A stretch of DNA of 64,000 nt. It comes from Bacillus sp. DNRA2 (lineage in GTDB: Bacteria > Bacillota > Bacilli > Bacillales > Cytobacillaceae). The DNA lies in contig NZ_JABAIT010000007.1 of the NCBI RefSeq assembly GCF_012843265.1, forward strand, positions 62,001-126,000, written 5' to 3'. Below are positions 55,322 through 64,000 of the stretch, one piece after another. Position 1 is the stretch's first letter. Every line of letters starts with the position of its first letter. The position numbers were made by a program, and so were the translations under genes. The notes beneath the pieces were generated by a model that saw only the letters and a program-made list of their open reading frames with translations, was not told the DNA's origin and ran no database searches.

Positions 55322-56632
55322 TTGGTAAAACCAGTAGTAGCCATTGTTGGGCGCCCGAATGTTGGAAAATCAACGATTTTTAATCGTATTGTCGGTGAAC
55401 GTATATCAATTGTTGAAGATATTCCTGGTGTGACACGTGATCGTATTTACAGCTCAGCTGAGTGGTTAACACACGACTTTAATCTTATTGATACGGGTGG
55501 AATTGATATTGGCGATGAGCCGTTCTTAGAGCAAATTCGCCAACAGGCCGAAATAGCAATTGATGAGGCTGATGTCATTATTTTTATCACAAACGGAAGA
55601 GAGGGAGTTACAGCAGCAGATGAAGAAGTTGCTAAAATACTCTATAAAACGAAAAAACCAGTTGTTCTCGCTGTAAACAAGGTGGACAACCCAGAAATGC
55701 GCGACCAAATCTATGATTTTTATGCATTGGGTTTTGGAGATCCTTTTCCTATTTCCGGATCCCACGGATTGGGGCTGGGGGATTTATTAGATGAAGCTGC
55801 TAAGCATTTTCCTAATACCAAGGACAAGGAATATGGTGATGATGTCATTAAATTTAGTTTAATTGGCCGTCCGAATGTAGGGAAGTCATCGTTAGTCAAT
55901 GCGATGTTAGGGGAGGAACGGGTAATTGTTAGTGACATTGCTGGAACTACTCGGGATGCGATTGACTCTGATGTGACTGTAAATGGTCAAAGATACATTA
56001 TCATTGACACTGCCGGTATGAGAAAAAAGGGTAAAGTGTATGAGACAACTGAAAAATACAGTGTCCTGAGAGCATTGCGGGCAATTGAACGTTCTGATGT
56101 GGTGCTAGTTGTAATTAACGCTGAAGAGGGTATCATCGATCATGATAAGAAAATTGCTGGGTACGCACATGAAGCCGGACGGGCTGTTGTCATTGTTGTA
56201 AATAAATGGGATGCAGTCGAAAAAGATGAAAAAACAATGAAGGATTTTGAGCAGAAGATTCGTGAGCATTTTCTGTTCTTAGATTATGCCCCTATTGTAT
56301 TCCTTTCAGCCAAAACGAAAAAGCGGATTCATACACTAATTCCAATGATTGACATTGCTAGTGAAAATCATTCGAAACGAGTGCCAACAACAGTGTTAAA
56401 TGATGTCATTATGGATGCTGTGGCGATGAATCCGACGCCGACTGATAAGGGAAGACGCCTTAAAATTTATTATATGACACAGGTTTCGGTCAAACCGCCG
56501 ACATTTGTGGTTTTTGTTAATGAACCGGAATTGCTTCATTTTTCATATGAGCGCTTTCTAGAGAACCGCATCCGCGATGCATTTGGATTCGAAGGAACAC
56601 CGATTAAAATCTTTCCTAGGGAAAGAAAATAG
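55322..56632 (+). CDS. der: Ribosome biogenesis GTPase Der (EngA)
   Basis: 436 residues from TTG 55322, the length of B. subtilis Der. Two GTPase domains in tandem: first GRPNVGKST with DTGG and NKVD (about 1-165), second GRPNVGKSS with DTAGM and NKWD (about 175-345), then a KH-like C-terminal domain (about 350-436). It acts in 50S subunit assembly. GGGTGG lies 6 bases before the TTG; the in-frame GTG 55313 lies within that site. gpsA follows 14 bases later. Confidence 0.95.
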   Translation: MVKPVVAIVGRPNVGKSTIFNRIVGERISIVEDIPGVTRDRIYSSAEWLTHDFNLIDTGGIDIGDEPFLEQIRQQAEIAIDEADVIIFITNGREGVTAADEEVAKILYKTKKPVVLAVNKVDNPEMRDQIYDFYALGFGDPFPISGSHGLGLGDLLDEAAKHFPNTKDKEYGDDVIKFSLIGRPNVGKSSLVNAMLGEERVIVSDIAGTTRDAIDSDVTVNGQRYIIIDTAGMRKKGKVYETTEKYSVLRALRAIERSDVVLVVINAEEGIIDHDKKIAGYAHEAGRAVVIVVNKWDAVEKDEKTMKDFEQKIREHFLFLDYAPIVFLSAKTKKRIHTLIPMIDIASENHSKRVPTTVLNDVIMDAVAMNPTPTDKGRRLKIYYMTQVSVKPPTFVVFVNEPELLHFSYERFLENRIRDAFGFEGTPIKIFPRERK

Positions 56633-56646
56633 TAGGGGGGATATTG

Positions 56647-57708
56647 ATGAACAGAAAGAAGGAAAAAGTTGCGGTGATCGGAGCTGGAAGCTGGGGAACA
56701 GCGCTGGCTATTGTGCTTAGTGATAACGGCCACGAAGTACGCCTTTGGGGCCATAATGAAGCTCAAATTGATGAAATAAATCATTCGCATACGAACAAGA
56801 AATATCTTCCAGACATCGAGCTTCCAACGACTATTAAGGGCTATTCATCCCTTTCTGATGCATTATCCGACCTTAACATCATCATATTAGCTGTACCAAC
56901 CAAGGCGATCAGGGAAGTCATTAGAAAAATTGTAGATTGTAAGCCAGATCCTTTAACGATTGTTCATGTTAGTAAGGGAATTGAACCTGATACATTATTG
57001 AGAATTTCGGAAATTATTGAACAGGAAATGGATAAAGCTTTATTACAGGACGTTGTTGTACTCTCTGGTCCAAGTCATGCAGAGGAAGTGAGTCTGCGGC
57101 ACCCAACAACTGTTGCTGTTACTTCCCGAAATATGGTAGCAGCAGAGGGTATCCAGGATTTGTTCATCAATTCTAATTTCCGTGTATATACTAACCCCGA
57201 CGTCGTTGGTGTCGAAATCGGTGGTGCTTTGAAGAATATCATCGCATTAGCTGCTGGTATATCCGATGGCCTGGGCTTTGGAGATAATGCTAAAGCAGCA
57301 TTAATGACTCGTGGTTTAGCAGAAATCGCTCGTCTCGGTACTAAAATGGGTGCGAACCCATTAACTTTTTCTGGATTAGCGGGAATTGGCGATTTAATTG
57401 TGACCTGTACTAGTGTTCATTCCCGGAATTGGCGAGCTGGAAATATGCTAGGCAAAGGTAAAAGTCTTGACGAAGTATTAGATAATATGGGAATGGTAGT
57501 AGAAGGGGTTCGTACCACTAAAGCAGCATATCAATTATCACAAAAATATGATGTAAGTATGCCGATTACCAATGTATTATATGATGTTCTCTTTAACGGC
57601 TTAAACCCTAAGGTGGGTGTTGAATCGTTAATGGGACGAATGAAAACTTACGAAATGGAAGATCTCGTAAATATTTTAGATGAAAGATCAACAGATTCAA
57701 TAAATTAA
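56647..57708 (+). CDS. gpsA: Glycerol-3-phosphate dehydrogenase [NAD(P)+]
   Basis: A 353-residue enzyme making sn-glycerol 3-phosphate for phospholipid synthesis. The NAD loop [12 protein letters not shown] starts at about residue 10; the catalytic Lys lies in the [13 protein letters not shown] segment, with conserved SGPSHAEEV and [18 protein letters not shown] 56647 follows AGGGGGGA. It follows der as in B. subtilis and ends before a strong terminator. Confidence 0.95.
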   Translation: MNRKKEKVAVIGAGSWGTALAIVLSDNGHEVRLWGHNEAQIDEINHSHTNKKYLPDIELPTTIKGYSSLSDALSDLNIIILAVPTKAIREVIRKIVDCKPDPLTIVHVSKGIEPDTLLRISEIIEQEMDKALLQDVVVLSGPSHAEEVSLRHPTTVAVTSRNMVAAEGIQDLFINSNFRVYTNPDVVGVEIGGALKNIIALAAGISDGLGFGDNAKAALMTRGLAEIARLGTKMGANPLTFSGLAGIGDLIVTCTSVHSRNWRAGNMLGKGKSLDEVLDNMGMVVEGVRTTKAAYQLSQKYDVSMPITNVLYDVLFNGLNPKVGVESLMGRMKTYEMEDLVNILDERSTDSIN

Positions 57709-57811
57709 TGATTTTATAGGCATTTAGATGATACTTATTAGCCTTTTTTGCATACAATGCAACGAAGCAACTGGTAAATTGAACCGGTGTTTGGGTGTTT
57801 TAGTCAAATAA

Positions 57812-57856
57812 ACTGAAGTAAAGATAATGCCCCATCTTTACTTCAGTATTTTTTTG
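57812..57856 (+). terminator. Terminator after gpsA
   Basis: Perfect 14-bp stem (57812-57825 with 57834-57847), 8-base loop, then a run of T. Confidence 0.92.
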
Positions 57857-57871
57857 ACCTCATCCGTCATA

Positions 57872-57925
57872 AATCACTCATTTCCTGCGATTGGATGATG
57901 CCAAACAGCAGGAAAATGAGTGATT
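57872..57925. repeat. Long unexplained hairpin before yphE
   Basis: A 17-bp inverted repeat (57872-57888 with 57908-57925, one bulged A) around a 19-base loop, just after the gpsA terminator and 80 bases before yphE. No T-run follows on either strand. It could be a structured leader, a small RNA end or a relic of an element. Confidence 0.75.
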
Positions 57926-58004
57926 CTTATCAGAAAAAGTCGAAATGTTATTTTTTTATTAATTTCGTGTGATATAATACATTTCGAATAAAGGAGTGTG
58001 GAGA

Positions 58005-58202
58005 ATGTCACCGGCTTTAGTAAAAATGTGGATTTCGTTAGCGGGAATGGGTTTAATGTTTTTGTCATTGGGGTTTATTTATCTTAGTCGCTTCAAGTTA
58101 AAGGGGTTTTTTAAAGCTATTACTGCCATTGTTGCCTATGGATTAATGATTTTATCCGGACTTATCATTCTTTTTGTTGTTTTAAGTGGACCAACTGAAT
58201 AA
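58005..58202 (+). CDS. yphE: DUF2768 membrane protein YphE
   Basis: 65 residues from ATG 58005, after AAGGAGTG. Two membrane segments, about 4-26 and 35-60, with a basic loop (SRFKLKGFFK) between them. This is the YphE (DUF2768) family in its usual place after gpsA. Function unknown; it is often linked with sporulation operons. The next gene begins 28 bases after its stop. Confidence 0.85.
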   Translation: MSPALVKMWISLAGMGLMFLSLGFIYLSRFKLKGFFKAITAIVAYGLMILSGLIILFVVLSGPTE

Positions 58203-58230
58203 AAAATACATAGTAGCAAGGGTTGAGAAA

Positions 58231-58941
58231 ATGAAAAAAATCATACCATTTTTCCTGATCTTGCTGGTTAGTTTTGCGTTAACTGCCTGTATGTATCCTG
58301 AGGATGAACTAGCACAAAATAAGATTCCATATGAGGATCAAATCAAAGCAGTCCAATCAGCAGTCAACCAATTTCGTGAAGCAAATAACGGTATTCTACC
58401 AATCAAGACGAAAGAAGCAGATACCCCGATTTATCAGAAGTATCCGATTGATTTCAAGAAAATTTCTCCAAAATTTATGGCTGAACCGCCTGGTAATGCC
58501 TTTGAAAGTGGCGGGATTTTCCAATATGTCTTAATTGATGTGGAAACTAATCCGACTGTTAAACTATTAGATGTTCGGATGGCTGAAACCATCAGAGACA
58601 TTAAAATTAGAATCCAAACGCAAGGTTATCCGCCATTTAAGGAAAAAATCACCAATAATGTTTTTACGTTGGACTATAAAAAATTGGGCTTTAAAGAAGA
58701 GCCATTTGTTGTGAGTCCCATTACACAAAAAAATCTTCCGCTGGTGATTGATGGAAACGCAGAAATATATGTAGATTATCGCAGTGATTTATATGAACTT
58801 TTACAAAAAAATGAGCACTCGTATAAACCAGGCGATGATATTCGTGAATTACTCACGAAAAATTCCTATTTTGTACCAGCGTATTCACTGCCGTATACGA
58901 TTGATGAAAATTCAAAAGATCCAATCTTCTTGGAACCATAA
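58231..58941 (+). CDS. yphF: Lipoprotein YphF
   Basis: 236 residues from ATG 58231. An N-terminal lipoprotein signal has the lipobox LTAC with the lipidated Cys at about residue 20. The mature part is soluble and carries pairs of aromatic and Pro-rich motifs (KYPIDFKKISPKFMAEPPGNAFESGG). It corresponds to B. subtilis YphF, a predicted sporulation lipoprotein upstream of spoIVA. The longer frame from 58186 lies within yphE. A terminator follows. Confidence 0.86.
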   Translation: MKKIIPFFLILLVSFALTACMYPEDELAQNKIPYEDQIKAVQSAVNQFREANNGILPIKTKEADTPIYQKYPIDFKKISPKFMAEPPGNAFESGGIFQYVLIDVETNPTVKLLDVRMAETIRDIKIRIQTQGYPPFKEKITNNVFTLDYKKLGFKEEPFVVSPITQKNLPLVIDGNAEIYVDYRSDLYELLQKNEHSYKPGDDIRELLTKNSYFVPAYSLPYTIDENSKDPIFLEP

Positions 58942-58980
58942 TAGAATAAGCAATTAACGACCAACCGATAAATTAGTCAT

Positions 58981-59024
58981 AACCCTTTTACTACAAAATA
59001 TATTGTAGGAGAAGGGTTTTTTAT
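58981..59024 (+). terminator. Terminator after yphF
   Basis: Long imperfect stem: AACCCTT...CTACAA (from 58981) pairs with TTGTAG...AAGGGTT (to 59018), then TTTTTATTT. Confidence 0.85.
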
Positions 59025-59118
59025 TTAGAAAACCTGTTGCTTTAAAATCAGCTACATGAAACGAAATGACTTCCCTTTGATAAGTTTAAGGCAAGGAGGT
59101 AAAAAACTAAATAAAATA

Positions 59119-59149
59119 GTCATAAGATGGTAGGACAACATCATAAATA
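59119..59149 (+). promoter_or_regulatory. Candidate sigma-E promoter of spoIVA
   Basis: GTCATAAG (59119-59126), 15 bases, CATAAATA (59142-59149), resembling sigma-E sites. B. subtilis spoIVA is sigma-E dependent. Confidence 0.6.
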
Positions 59150-59227
59150 TATAGTGTCTTATAATACCTAACAAGCAATGAACAGGATATTCTTATCCCA
59201 CTTACTCAAGAATCAGGAGGGGATCAT

Positions 59228-60706
59228 TTGGAAAAGATAGATATTTTTAAAGATATTGCCGAACGGACTGGCGGCGACATTTACCTAGGCGTTGTAGGGG
59301 CTGTACGCACTGGGAAATCAACATTTATCAAAAAATTCATGGAACTCGTTGTGCTACCAAACATCAGAAGTGAAGCCGAACGTGCTCGTACACAAGACGA
59401 ATTACCACAAAGTGCTGCCGGAAAAACGATCATGACAACTGAACCCAAATTTGTCCCAAATCAAGCCTCCTCCGTTCATGTAGACGAAGGTCTTGAAGTT
59501 AATATTCGATTGGTGGACTGTGTTGGCTATACAGTACCAGGCGCAAAGGGATATGAAGACGAAAATGGTCCGCGGATGATTACAACACCATGGTATGAAG
59601 AGCCTATCCCATTTCATGAAGCAGCGGAAATTGGGACGAGAAAGGTCATCCAAGAGCATTCTACTATCGGCGTAGTTATCACCACAGATGGAACCATTGG
59701 AGAAATCCCTCGCTCGAATTACATTGAAGCTGAGGAACGCGTGATTGATGAACTTAAGGAAGTTGGTAAGCCGTTTATCATGATTGTAAACAGTGCGCAG
59801 CCACATCATCCTAATACGGAGGCCCTACGCACTGAATTAGCTGAGAAATATGACATCCCAGTATTGGCAATGAGTGTGGAAAGCATGCGGGAATCTGATG
59901 TCATGAATGTACTACGTGAGGCATTATATGAGTTTCCAGTGCTAGAGGTGAATGTAAATCTTCCAAGCTGGGTAATGGTGCTTAAGGAGAGTCACTGGCT
60001 TCGTGAAAGCTATCAGGAGGCAGTAAAAGAAACAGTTAAAGATATTAAAAGATTAAGAGATGTGGACCGGGTTGTTCACCAGTTTAGCGACTTTGAATTT
60101 ATTGATCAAGCCGGGCTTGCAGGTATCGAAATGGGGCAAGGCGTTGCCGAAATTGACTTGTATGCACCGGATGACTTATATGATGAAGTATTGAAGGAGA
60201 TTGTCGGTGTGGAAATTCGAGGTAAAGATCATTTGCTTGAATTAATGCAGGACTTTGCCCATGCAAAAACCGAATATGACCAGGTTTCCGAGGCGCTAAA
60301 AATGGTGAAACAAACTGGCTACGGCATCGCTGCACCTTCACTCGCCGATATGAGCCTGGATGAACCTGAAATCATCCGCCAAGGCTCACGCTTTGGTGTG
60401 AGACTAAAGGCTGTTGCACCATCCATTCATATGATTAAAGTTGATGTGGAATCGGAATTTGCACCGATTATCGGAACTGAGAAGCAAAGTGAGGAATTAG
60501 TTCGCTATTTAATGCAGGATTTTGAAGATGATCCACTTTCAATTTGGAATTCAGATATTTTCGGTAGAAGCTTAAGCTCCATCGTCCGCGAGGGAATTCA
60601 AGCAAAACTTTCGCTCATGCCGGAGAATGCAAGATATAAATTAAAAGAAACGCTAGAACGGATCATCAATGAAGGTTCAGGCGGGCTGATTGCGATCATT
60701 TTATAA
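59228..60706 (+). CDS. spoIVA: Spore coat assembly ATPase SpoIVA
   Basis: A 492-residue morphogenetic ATPase, exactly the length of B. subtilis SpoIVA and nearly collinear. Walker A GAVRTGKST lies at about 24-32, with the TRAFAC-like LVDCVGYTVPGAKG following. The end GGLIAIIL anchors it to the forespore surface through SpoVM. ATP hydrolysis drives polymerisation of the coat base layer. It begins at TTG 59228 after AGGAGGGG. The protein connects to CotJ and other coat proteins made in the mother cell. Confidence 0.97.
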   Translation: MEKIDIFKDIAERTGGDIYLGVVGAVRTGKSTFIKKFMELVVLPNIRSEAERARTQDELPQSAAGKTIMTTEPKFVPNQASSVHVDEGLEVNIRLVDCVGYTVPGAKGYEDENGPRMITTPWYEEPIPFHEAAEIGTRKVIQEHSTIGVVITTDGTIGEIPRSNYIEAEERVIDELKEVGKPFIMIVNSAQPHHPNTEALRTELAEKYDIPVLAMSVESMRESDVMNVLREALYEFPVLEVNVNLPSWVMVLKESHWLRESYQEAVKETVKDIKRLRDVDRVVHQFSDFEFIDQAGLAGIEMGQGVAEIDLYAPDDLYDEVLKEIVGVEIRGKDHLLELMQDFAHAKTEYDQVSEALKMVKQTGYGIAAPSLADMSLDEPEIIRQGSRFGVRLKAVAPSIHMIKVDVESEFAPIIGTEKQSEELVRYLMQDFEDDPLSIWNSDIFGRSLSSIVREGIQAKLSLMPENARYKLKETLERIINEGSGGLIAIIL

Positions 60707-60724
60707 AAACCGATAAATTTTACT

Positions 60725-60752
60725 GGCTGACATCTCTATGTCAGCCTTTCTT
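60725..60752 (+). terminator. Terminator after spoIVA
   Basis: Perfect 9-bp stem (60725-60733 with 60738-60746), loop CTCT, then TTTCTT. Confidence 0.85.
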
Positions 60753-61099
60753 ATATTACAAAAACATCCAAATTTACATTGTAAATAGGGAAAAGGTGAA
60801 AAAGTTATTACAAATATGTTTCAGAAGATGAAAAGATTCCCATTATTTCGCGGAATCATCTTGATTAGCGGTTTTGATTGTGATAATCTTTTAACAGAAT
60901 TAGCGTTATGATAGCTAAAAACCTTATCAATAAAGGGTTTTAAGCGGCTCAAAATACTTTTTTATCTAATTTTCTTAATATAGGGAATGAAGATAAATAA
61001 ATATTCATCATGACGTATAAAATTCTGCAATATTGTTTAGAAATGTAGGTAGAAACCTATTTTTACTGAAACGAACACTTTCGGGAGGAGGTGAAAAGC
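60753..61099 (+). other. Gap upstream of hbs
   Basis: An AT-rich 347-base gap with no gene that I can find. It holds a perfect 7-1-7 palindrome ATTTACA-T-TGTAAAT (60772-60786), a loose AAAACC/GGGTTTT hairpin near 60917-60941 and a TAGGT/ACCTA hairpin near 61047-61060. hbs has more than one promoter in B. subtilis, but I could not place one with confidence. Confidence 0.5.
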
Positions 61100-61372
61100 A
61101 TGAACAAAACAGAACTAATCAGCGCAGTAGCTGAGGCTAGTGAACTTTCTAAGAAGGACGCAACAAAAGCAGTTGATGCTGTATTTGATACCATTCTTGA
61201 AGCCCTTAAAAACGGTGATAAAGTACAATTAATCGGTTTTGGAAACTTTGAAGTTCGTGAACGTGCTGCTCGTAAAGGTCGTAACCCACAAACTGGGGAT
61301 GAAATCGAAATCGCTGCTAGCAAAGTTCCTGCTTTCAAACCAGGCAAAGCGCTTAAAGATGCAGTTAAATAA
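61100..61372 (+). CDS. hbs: DNA-binding protein HU
   Basis: 90 residues from ATG 61100, with a very strong GGAGGAGGTGA. It is the histone-like HU, which binds and bends DNA as a dimer. The family signature [21 protein letters not shown] lies at about residues 46-66, with the DNA-entering Pro63. It is probably abundant and essential, as HBsu is in B. subtilis. It follows spoIVA, and mtrB follows after a terminator; folE is missing from between them. Confidence 0.97.
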   Translation: MNKTELISAVAEASELSKKDATKAVDAVFDTILEALKNGDKVQLIGFGNFEVRERAARKGRNPQTGDEIEIAASKVPAFKPGKALKDAVK

Positions 61373-61407
61373 TTACATAAACTTGCCTTGAGCGAATGCT
61401 TAAGCTC

Positions 61408-61438
61408 AAAGACCGCTGGAAATCCCGCGGTCTTTTTC
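61408..61438 (+). terminator. Terminator after hbs
   Basis: Perfect 9-bp GC-rich stem (61408-61416 with 61427-61435), 10-base loop, run of T. Confidence 0.88.
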
Positions 61439-61574
61439 AATGAATACAAATTTTTGTCCTAAACTCGAAACTTGTCGCCTTTGCTTGTGTTAAAATGGAT
61501 ATGCTAATATGTAACTAATTAAATGGTAATATTTTTAATCATAATATTTACTAATACACAGGGGGTGACAATGA

Positions 61575-61811
61575 TTGGAAAAAAGAAGTTCGCTTAATAG
61601 TGAATATATCGTTATTAAAGCAAATGAAGATGGTGTAAATGTCATTGGTTTAACGCGGGGTACTGATACAAGATTCCATCACTCAGAAAAACTTGATCGT
61701 GGGGAAGTGCTAATTGCCCAATTTACAGAACACACTTCTGCAATCAAAATAAGAGGTAATGCTAAGATTATGACAAGTTATGGTGAAATTGAAAGCGAGA
61801 CAAAAAAATAA
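61575..61811 (+). CDS. mtrB: Tryptophan RNA-binding attenuation protein TRAP
   Basis: A 78-residue protein starting at TTG 61575 after GGGGGTGAC. The central part [20 protein letters not shown] and [27 protein letters not shown] is nearly the same as B. subtilis MtrB, including the tryptophan-pocket and the Lys/Arg residues that bind GAG/UAG triplets. Eleven subunits form a ring that, with tryptophan bound, ends trp-operon transcription. In B. subtilis it follows folE (mtrA); here it has its own leader. hepS comes about 190 bases downstream. Confidence 0.95.
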   Translation: MEKRSSLNSEYIVIKANEDGVNVIGLTRGTDTRFHHSEKLDRGEVLIAQFTEHTSAIKIRGNAKIMTSYGEIESETKK

Positions 61812-61872
61812 GTGATGGCTTTTGGGAGAAGGTTTTATTAAATAATATGTATGCCCAATAGTATTGCTTTTA

Positions 61873-61881
61873 TGTTATAAT
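61873..61881 (+). promoter_or_regulatory. Candidate extended -10 promoter of hepS
   Basis: TGTTATAAT, a perfect extended -10, lies 125 bases before hepS with no clear -35. Further down, CTCCTA-TGT-TAGGAG (61952-61966) forms a small leader hairpin. Confidence 0.48.
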
Positions 61882-62005
61882 TGTGACTGCTTTTATTTTA
61901 TATAAATATTACTTTCATCTATACTTTTTTATTGATTATATAAGACTGTATCTCCTATGTTAGGAGTTTAATTTATATACTTTTGGGGAAACAAGGGTGA
62001 TTATT

Positions 62006-62824
62006 TTGCATGATATTCAAACAAGATTAGCTGAGATGAAAGAGCTTATTGGTCAAAAAGCTTTCCATCCTTTTTTAATAAAAAATATTCAAGCACCAAT
62101 GATTGATGAGGATAAAATTTTATTACTCATGTCTTTTTTTGATCAGCTAAAAATACCGGATAATGAAAAACAAACATACATAACGGCAACCTTGTTGATA
62201 CAGTTAGCCCTTGATACCCATGACCATGTTCATATCGATTCTATTGAGGATGATTTAAAAAGTCAGCAGCTAACCGTTTTGGGCGGTGATTATTTTAGTG
62301 GTTTATATTATAAGCATCTGGCAAGCGTTGGCAATATTACATTAATTCGTGAACTCTCGAATGGAATTAAAGAAATCAACGAGCAAAAAATTCTTCTTCA
62401 TGAATACAATCCTCTAAGTAATCCGGAACAAATTATAGAACATATAGCGAAAATTGAAGGGGCTCTTTATGTTAGAATTACTGATTTTTTCGGGCTCTCA
62501 GCGTGGGATGCATTTACTAAATCGTTTTTACTTGTAAAGAGATTATTGCTCGAACGTGAACAATTTATGACCTCAGGAACATCGATTTGTTCAGAAGCAG
62601 TGAAGAAAGCCATGATTCAACATTATCAACGAGGAACGGTGATATCTGTAAAACAGCATGGAAGTATTGTGCGATTCTTTGACAGGGCTATTAGCCATCA
62701 TATTGAAATAATGGATGTAGCTTCAAAGGAGCTGCCAACTGTGAATCAATTACTTGAAATGCGGATACAATCGTTGAAGGACGAGCATCATGACATGGTA
62801 AAAACTTTTGTGGAAGAAGGGTAA
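62006..62824 (+). CDS. hepS: Heptaprenyl diphosphate synthase component 1
   Basis: About 272 residues of helical protein, the small regulatory subunit of heptaprenyl diphosphate synthase. The conserved block ALDTHDHVHID and LGGDYFSGLYYKHLA (about 65-105) and IKEINEQKILLHEY fit HepS. TTG 62006 is best placed after GGGTGAT; GTG 61997 lies in that site. It pairs with HepT to make the C35 side chain of menaquinone-7. menG and hepT follow in one operon. Confidence 0.9.
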   Translation: MHDIQTRLAEMKELIGQKAFHPFLIKNIQAPMIDEDKILLLMSFFDQLKIPDNEKQTYITATLLIQLALDTHDHVHIDSIEDDLKSQQLTVLGGDYFSGLYYKHLASVGNITLIRELSNGIKEINEQKILLHEYNPLSNPEQIIEHIAKIEGALYVRITDFFGLSAWDAFTKSFLLVKRLLLEREQFMTSGTSICSEAVKKAMIQHYQRGTVISVKQHGSIVRFFDRAISHHIEIMDVASKELPTVNQLLEMRIQSLKDEHHDMVKTFVEEG

Positions 62825-62827
62825 GAA

Positions 62828-63529
62828 ATGCAGCAATCAAAAGAAGAGCGTGTCCATAAAGTATTTGAAAAGATTTATGGTAACTATGACAAAATGAATT
62901 CAGTGATTAGCTTCCAACAGCATAAAAGATGGCGTAAAGATACAATGAAACGGATGAATGTCCAAAAAGGGAAAGCGGCACTTGATGTTTGTTGTGGTAC
63001 AGCTGATTGGACTATTGCGATGGCTGATGCTGTTGGTACTTCTGGTGAAGTGTTCGGTCTTGATTTTAGTAAAAACATGTTGAAAATCGGACAGGAAAAA
63101 GTGGAACACTTGCACAAGGATAATGTGACCCTAATTCATGGTAATGCGATGGAACTACCGTTTGAAGATAATCGCTTTGATTATGTAACAATTGGTTTTG
63201 GACTTAGAAACGTTCCAGATTATTTGCAGGTTTTAAAAGAAATGCGGCGTGTATTAAAGCCAGGTGGAATTGCAGTTTGCCTAGAAACCTCACAACCGAC
63301 TATGTTTGGATTTAAGCAGTTATATTATTTTTATTTCCGCTTTATTATGCCATTGTTTGGAAGGATTTTTGCGAAAAGTTATCAGGAATATTCATGGCTA
63401 CAGGAATCGGCCCGTGATTTTCCAGGTATGGTTGAGTTAAAAAATATGTTTGAGCAAGCCGGTTTTAAGAGCGTACGCTTCAAACCATACAGCGGTGGTG
63501 TCGCAGCTGTTCATATTGGTGAAAAATAA
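62828..63529 (+). CDS. menG: Demethylmenaquinone methyltransferase
   Basis: A 233-residue class I SAM methyltransferase (UbiE/COQ5 family), the last step of menaquinone synthesis. SAM motif [15 protein letters not shown] lies at about 52-66, [11 protein letters not shown] follows, and the family signature [13 protein letters not shown] is at about 119-131. GAAGGG precedes the ATG, three bases after hepS. It acts at the membrane on the HepS-HepT-derived quinone. Also called menH or ubiE. Confidence 0.96.
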   Translation: MQQSKEERVHKVFEKIYGNYDKMNSVISFQQHKRWRKDTMKRMNVQKGKAALDVCCGTADWTIAMADAVGTSGEVFGLDFSKNMLKIGQEKVEHLHKDNVTLIHGNAMELPFEDNRFDYVTIGFGLRNVPDYLQVLKEMRRVLKPGGIAVCLETSQPTMFGFKQLYYFYFRFIMPLFGRIFAKSYQEYSWLQESARDFPGMVELKNMFEQAGFKSVRFKPYSGGVAAVHIGEK

Positions 63530-63606
63530 GTATTTTAAGTTTTTAACTGTGTTACCTGAAAGTAGCTAATCACAAAATAGATAGATTCAAAGCTGGTGAA
63601 TACAAG

Positions 63607-64000
63607 ATGATGAAATATAAATTAATGTATTCATTTTTGAATTCGGATTTGAATGTTATTGAAAAAGAGCTTGAAGAGACTATTAATGCAGAAGCTCCTT
63701 TATTGCGCCAAGCATCCCTACATTTATTAAAGGCGGGAGGAAAACGAATCAGACCTGTATTCGTTTTACTTGCCGGGAGGTTTGGTGACTATGACATTAA
63801 CGTTATCAAAAATGTTGCAGTGACTTTAGAACTAATCCATACAGCAAGTTTAGTCCATGATGATGTCATCGATGATGCAGAATTGCGTCGCGGAAAGCAA
63901 ACGATTAAGGCCAAGTGGGATAATCGTATTGCGATGTATACTGGTGACTATATATTTGCAAGGTCCTTAGAGTTAATGACAGATATAGATAATCCAGTTG
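63607..64000 (+). CDS. hepT: Heptaprenyl diphosphate synthase component 2 (partial)
   Basis: The first 131 codons are present and the gene runs off the window end. Sequence from ATG 63607 (or 63610): MKYKLMYSFLNSDLNVIEKE, then HLLKAGGKRIRPVFVLL, LIHTASLVHDDVIDDAELRRG with the first Asp-rich motif DDVIDD, and YTGDYIFARSLE. This is the catalytic trans-prenyltransferase HepT, which pairs with HepS. GGTGA lies upstream. It lies 77 bases after menG. Confidence 0.94.
   Translation, partial: MMKYKLMYSFLNSDLNVIEKELEETINAEAPLLRQASLHLLKAGGKRIRPVFVLLAGRFGDYDINVIKNVAVTLELIHTASLVHDDVIDDAELRRGKQTIKAKWDNRIAMYTGDYIFARSLELMTDIDNPV

Overview
The window is a continuous stretch of chromosome from a low-GC, endospore-forming Bacillaceae. 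It follows the order of the Bacillus subtilis region running from yqzK-xerD through spoIIA, spoVA, lysA, scpAB, dacB-spmAB, resABCDE, sigX, serA-fer, recS, gudB, sleB-ypeB, cmk, der, gpsA and spoIVA to hbs, mtrB and hepS-menG-hepT. Almost every protein is recognisable as a B. subtilis-type orthologue. The divergences (kimA next to lysA, cotJABC inside the block, no rib operon, a shortened spoVA operon, no folE) suggest a Bacillus sensu lato genus other than the B. subtilis group. The genus cannot be fixed from the sequence alone. No prophage, transposase, CRISPR array, tRNA or rRNA was seen.

Layout. 0.1-4.9 kb: yqzK, xerD and the nucleoside-salvage operon deoB-pupG-pdp. 5.0-11.2 kb: dacF-spoIIAA-spoIIAB-sigF (forespore sigma-F module), then a reduced spoVA operon (spoVAA, AB, AEa, AF). 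11.3-18.7 kb: lysA, a c-di-AMP riboswitch with the potassium importer kimA, ribT, ypuF, a YjcZ-type micro-protein, scpA-scpB, an unknown gene and ypuI. 18.9-23.1 kb: a superoxide dismutase with an N-terminal extension, dacB-spmA-spmB and rluB. 23.2-30.9 kb: the cytochrome c maturation and redox-sensing operon resABCDE, then sigX-rsiX. 31.0-34.5 kb: an M23/LysM peptidoglycan hydrolase, serA and fer. 34.5-43.1 kb: ypbB-recS-ypbD-ypbE, ypbF, the spore-coat operon cotJABC on the minus strand, a CBS-ACT protein, ypbG and mecB. 43.3-53.1 kb: gudB, ypdA, prsW, sleB-ypeB, ypfB, cmk-plsC-ypfD and fni. 53.2-64 kb: ypzI, yphA with the YIEGIA pair, der-gpsA, yphE-yphF, spoIVA, hbs, mtrB and hepS-menG-hepT; hepT is cut by the window edge.

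The regulatory signals support the gene calls. There is a good sigma-H promoter before spoIIAA, a candidate sigma-G promoter before spoVAA, sigma-E-like promoters before dacB, cotJA and spoIVA, an exact-match sigma-X promoter before sigX, and a complete ydaO-type riboswitch with its terminator before kimA. Together the genes serve sporulation (commitment, DPA uptake, coat, cortex, germination lytic enzymes), respiration control, chromosome segregation and housekeeping metabolism.

No plainly new biological system stands out. The best leads are the missing spoVAC-spoVAD-spoVAEb block, a five-unit 48-bp in-frame repeat inside sleB, two members of a palindromic intergenic repeat family (one lodged inside the cotJ operon), the poorly understood yphA-YIEGIA-capping-subunit membrane operon, and a palindromic operator candidate at the deoB promoter.
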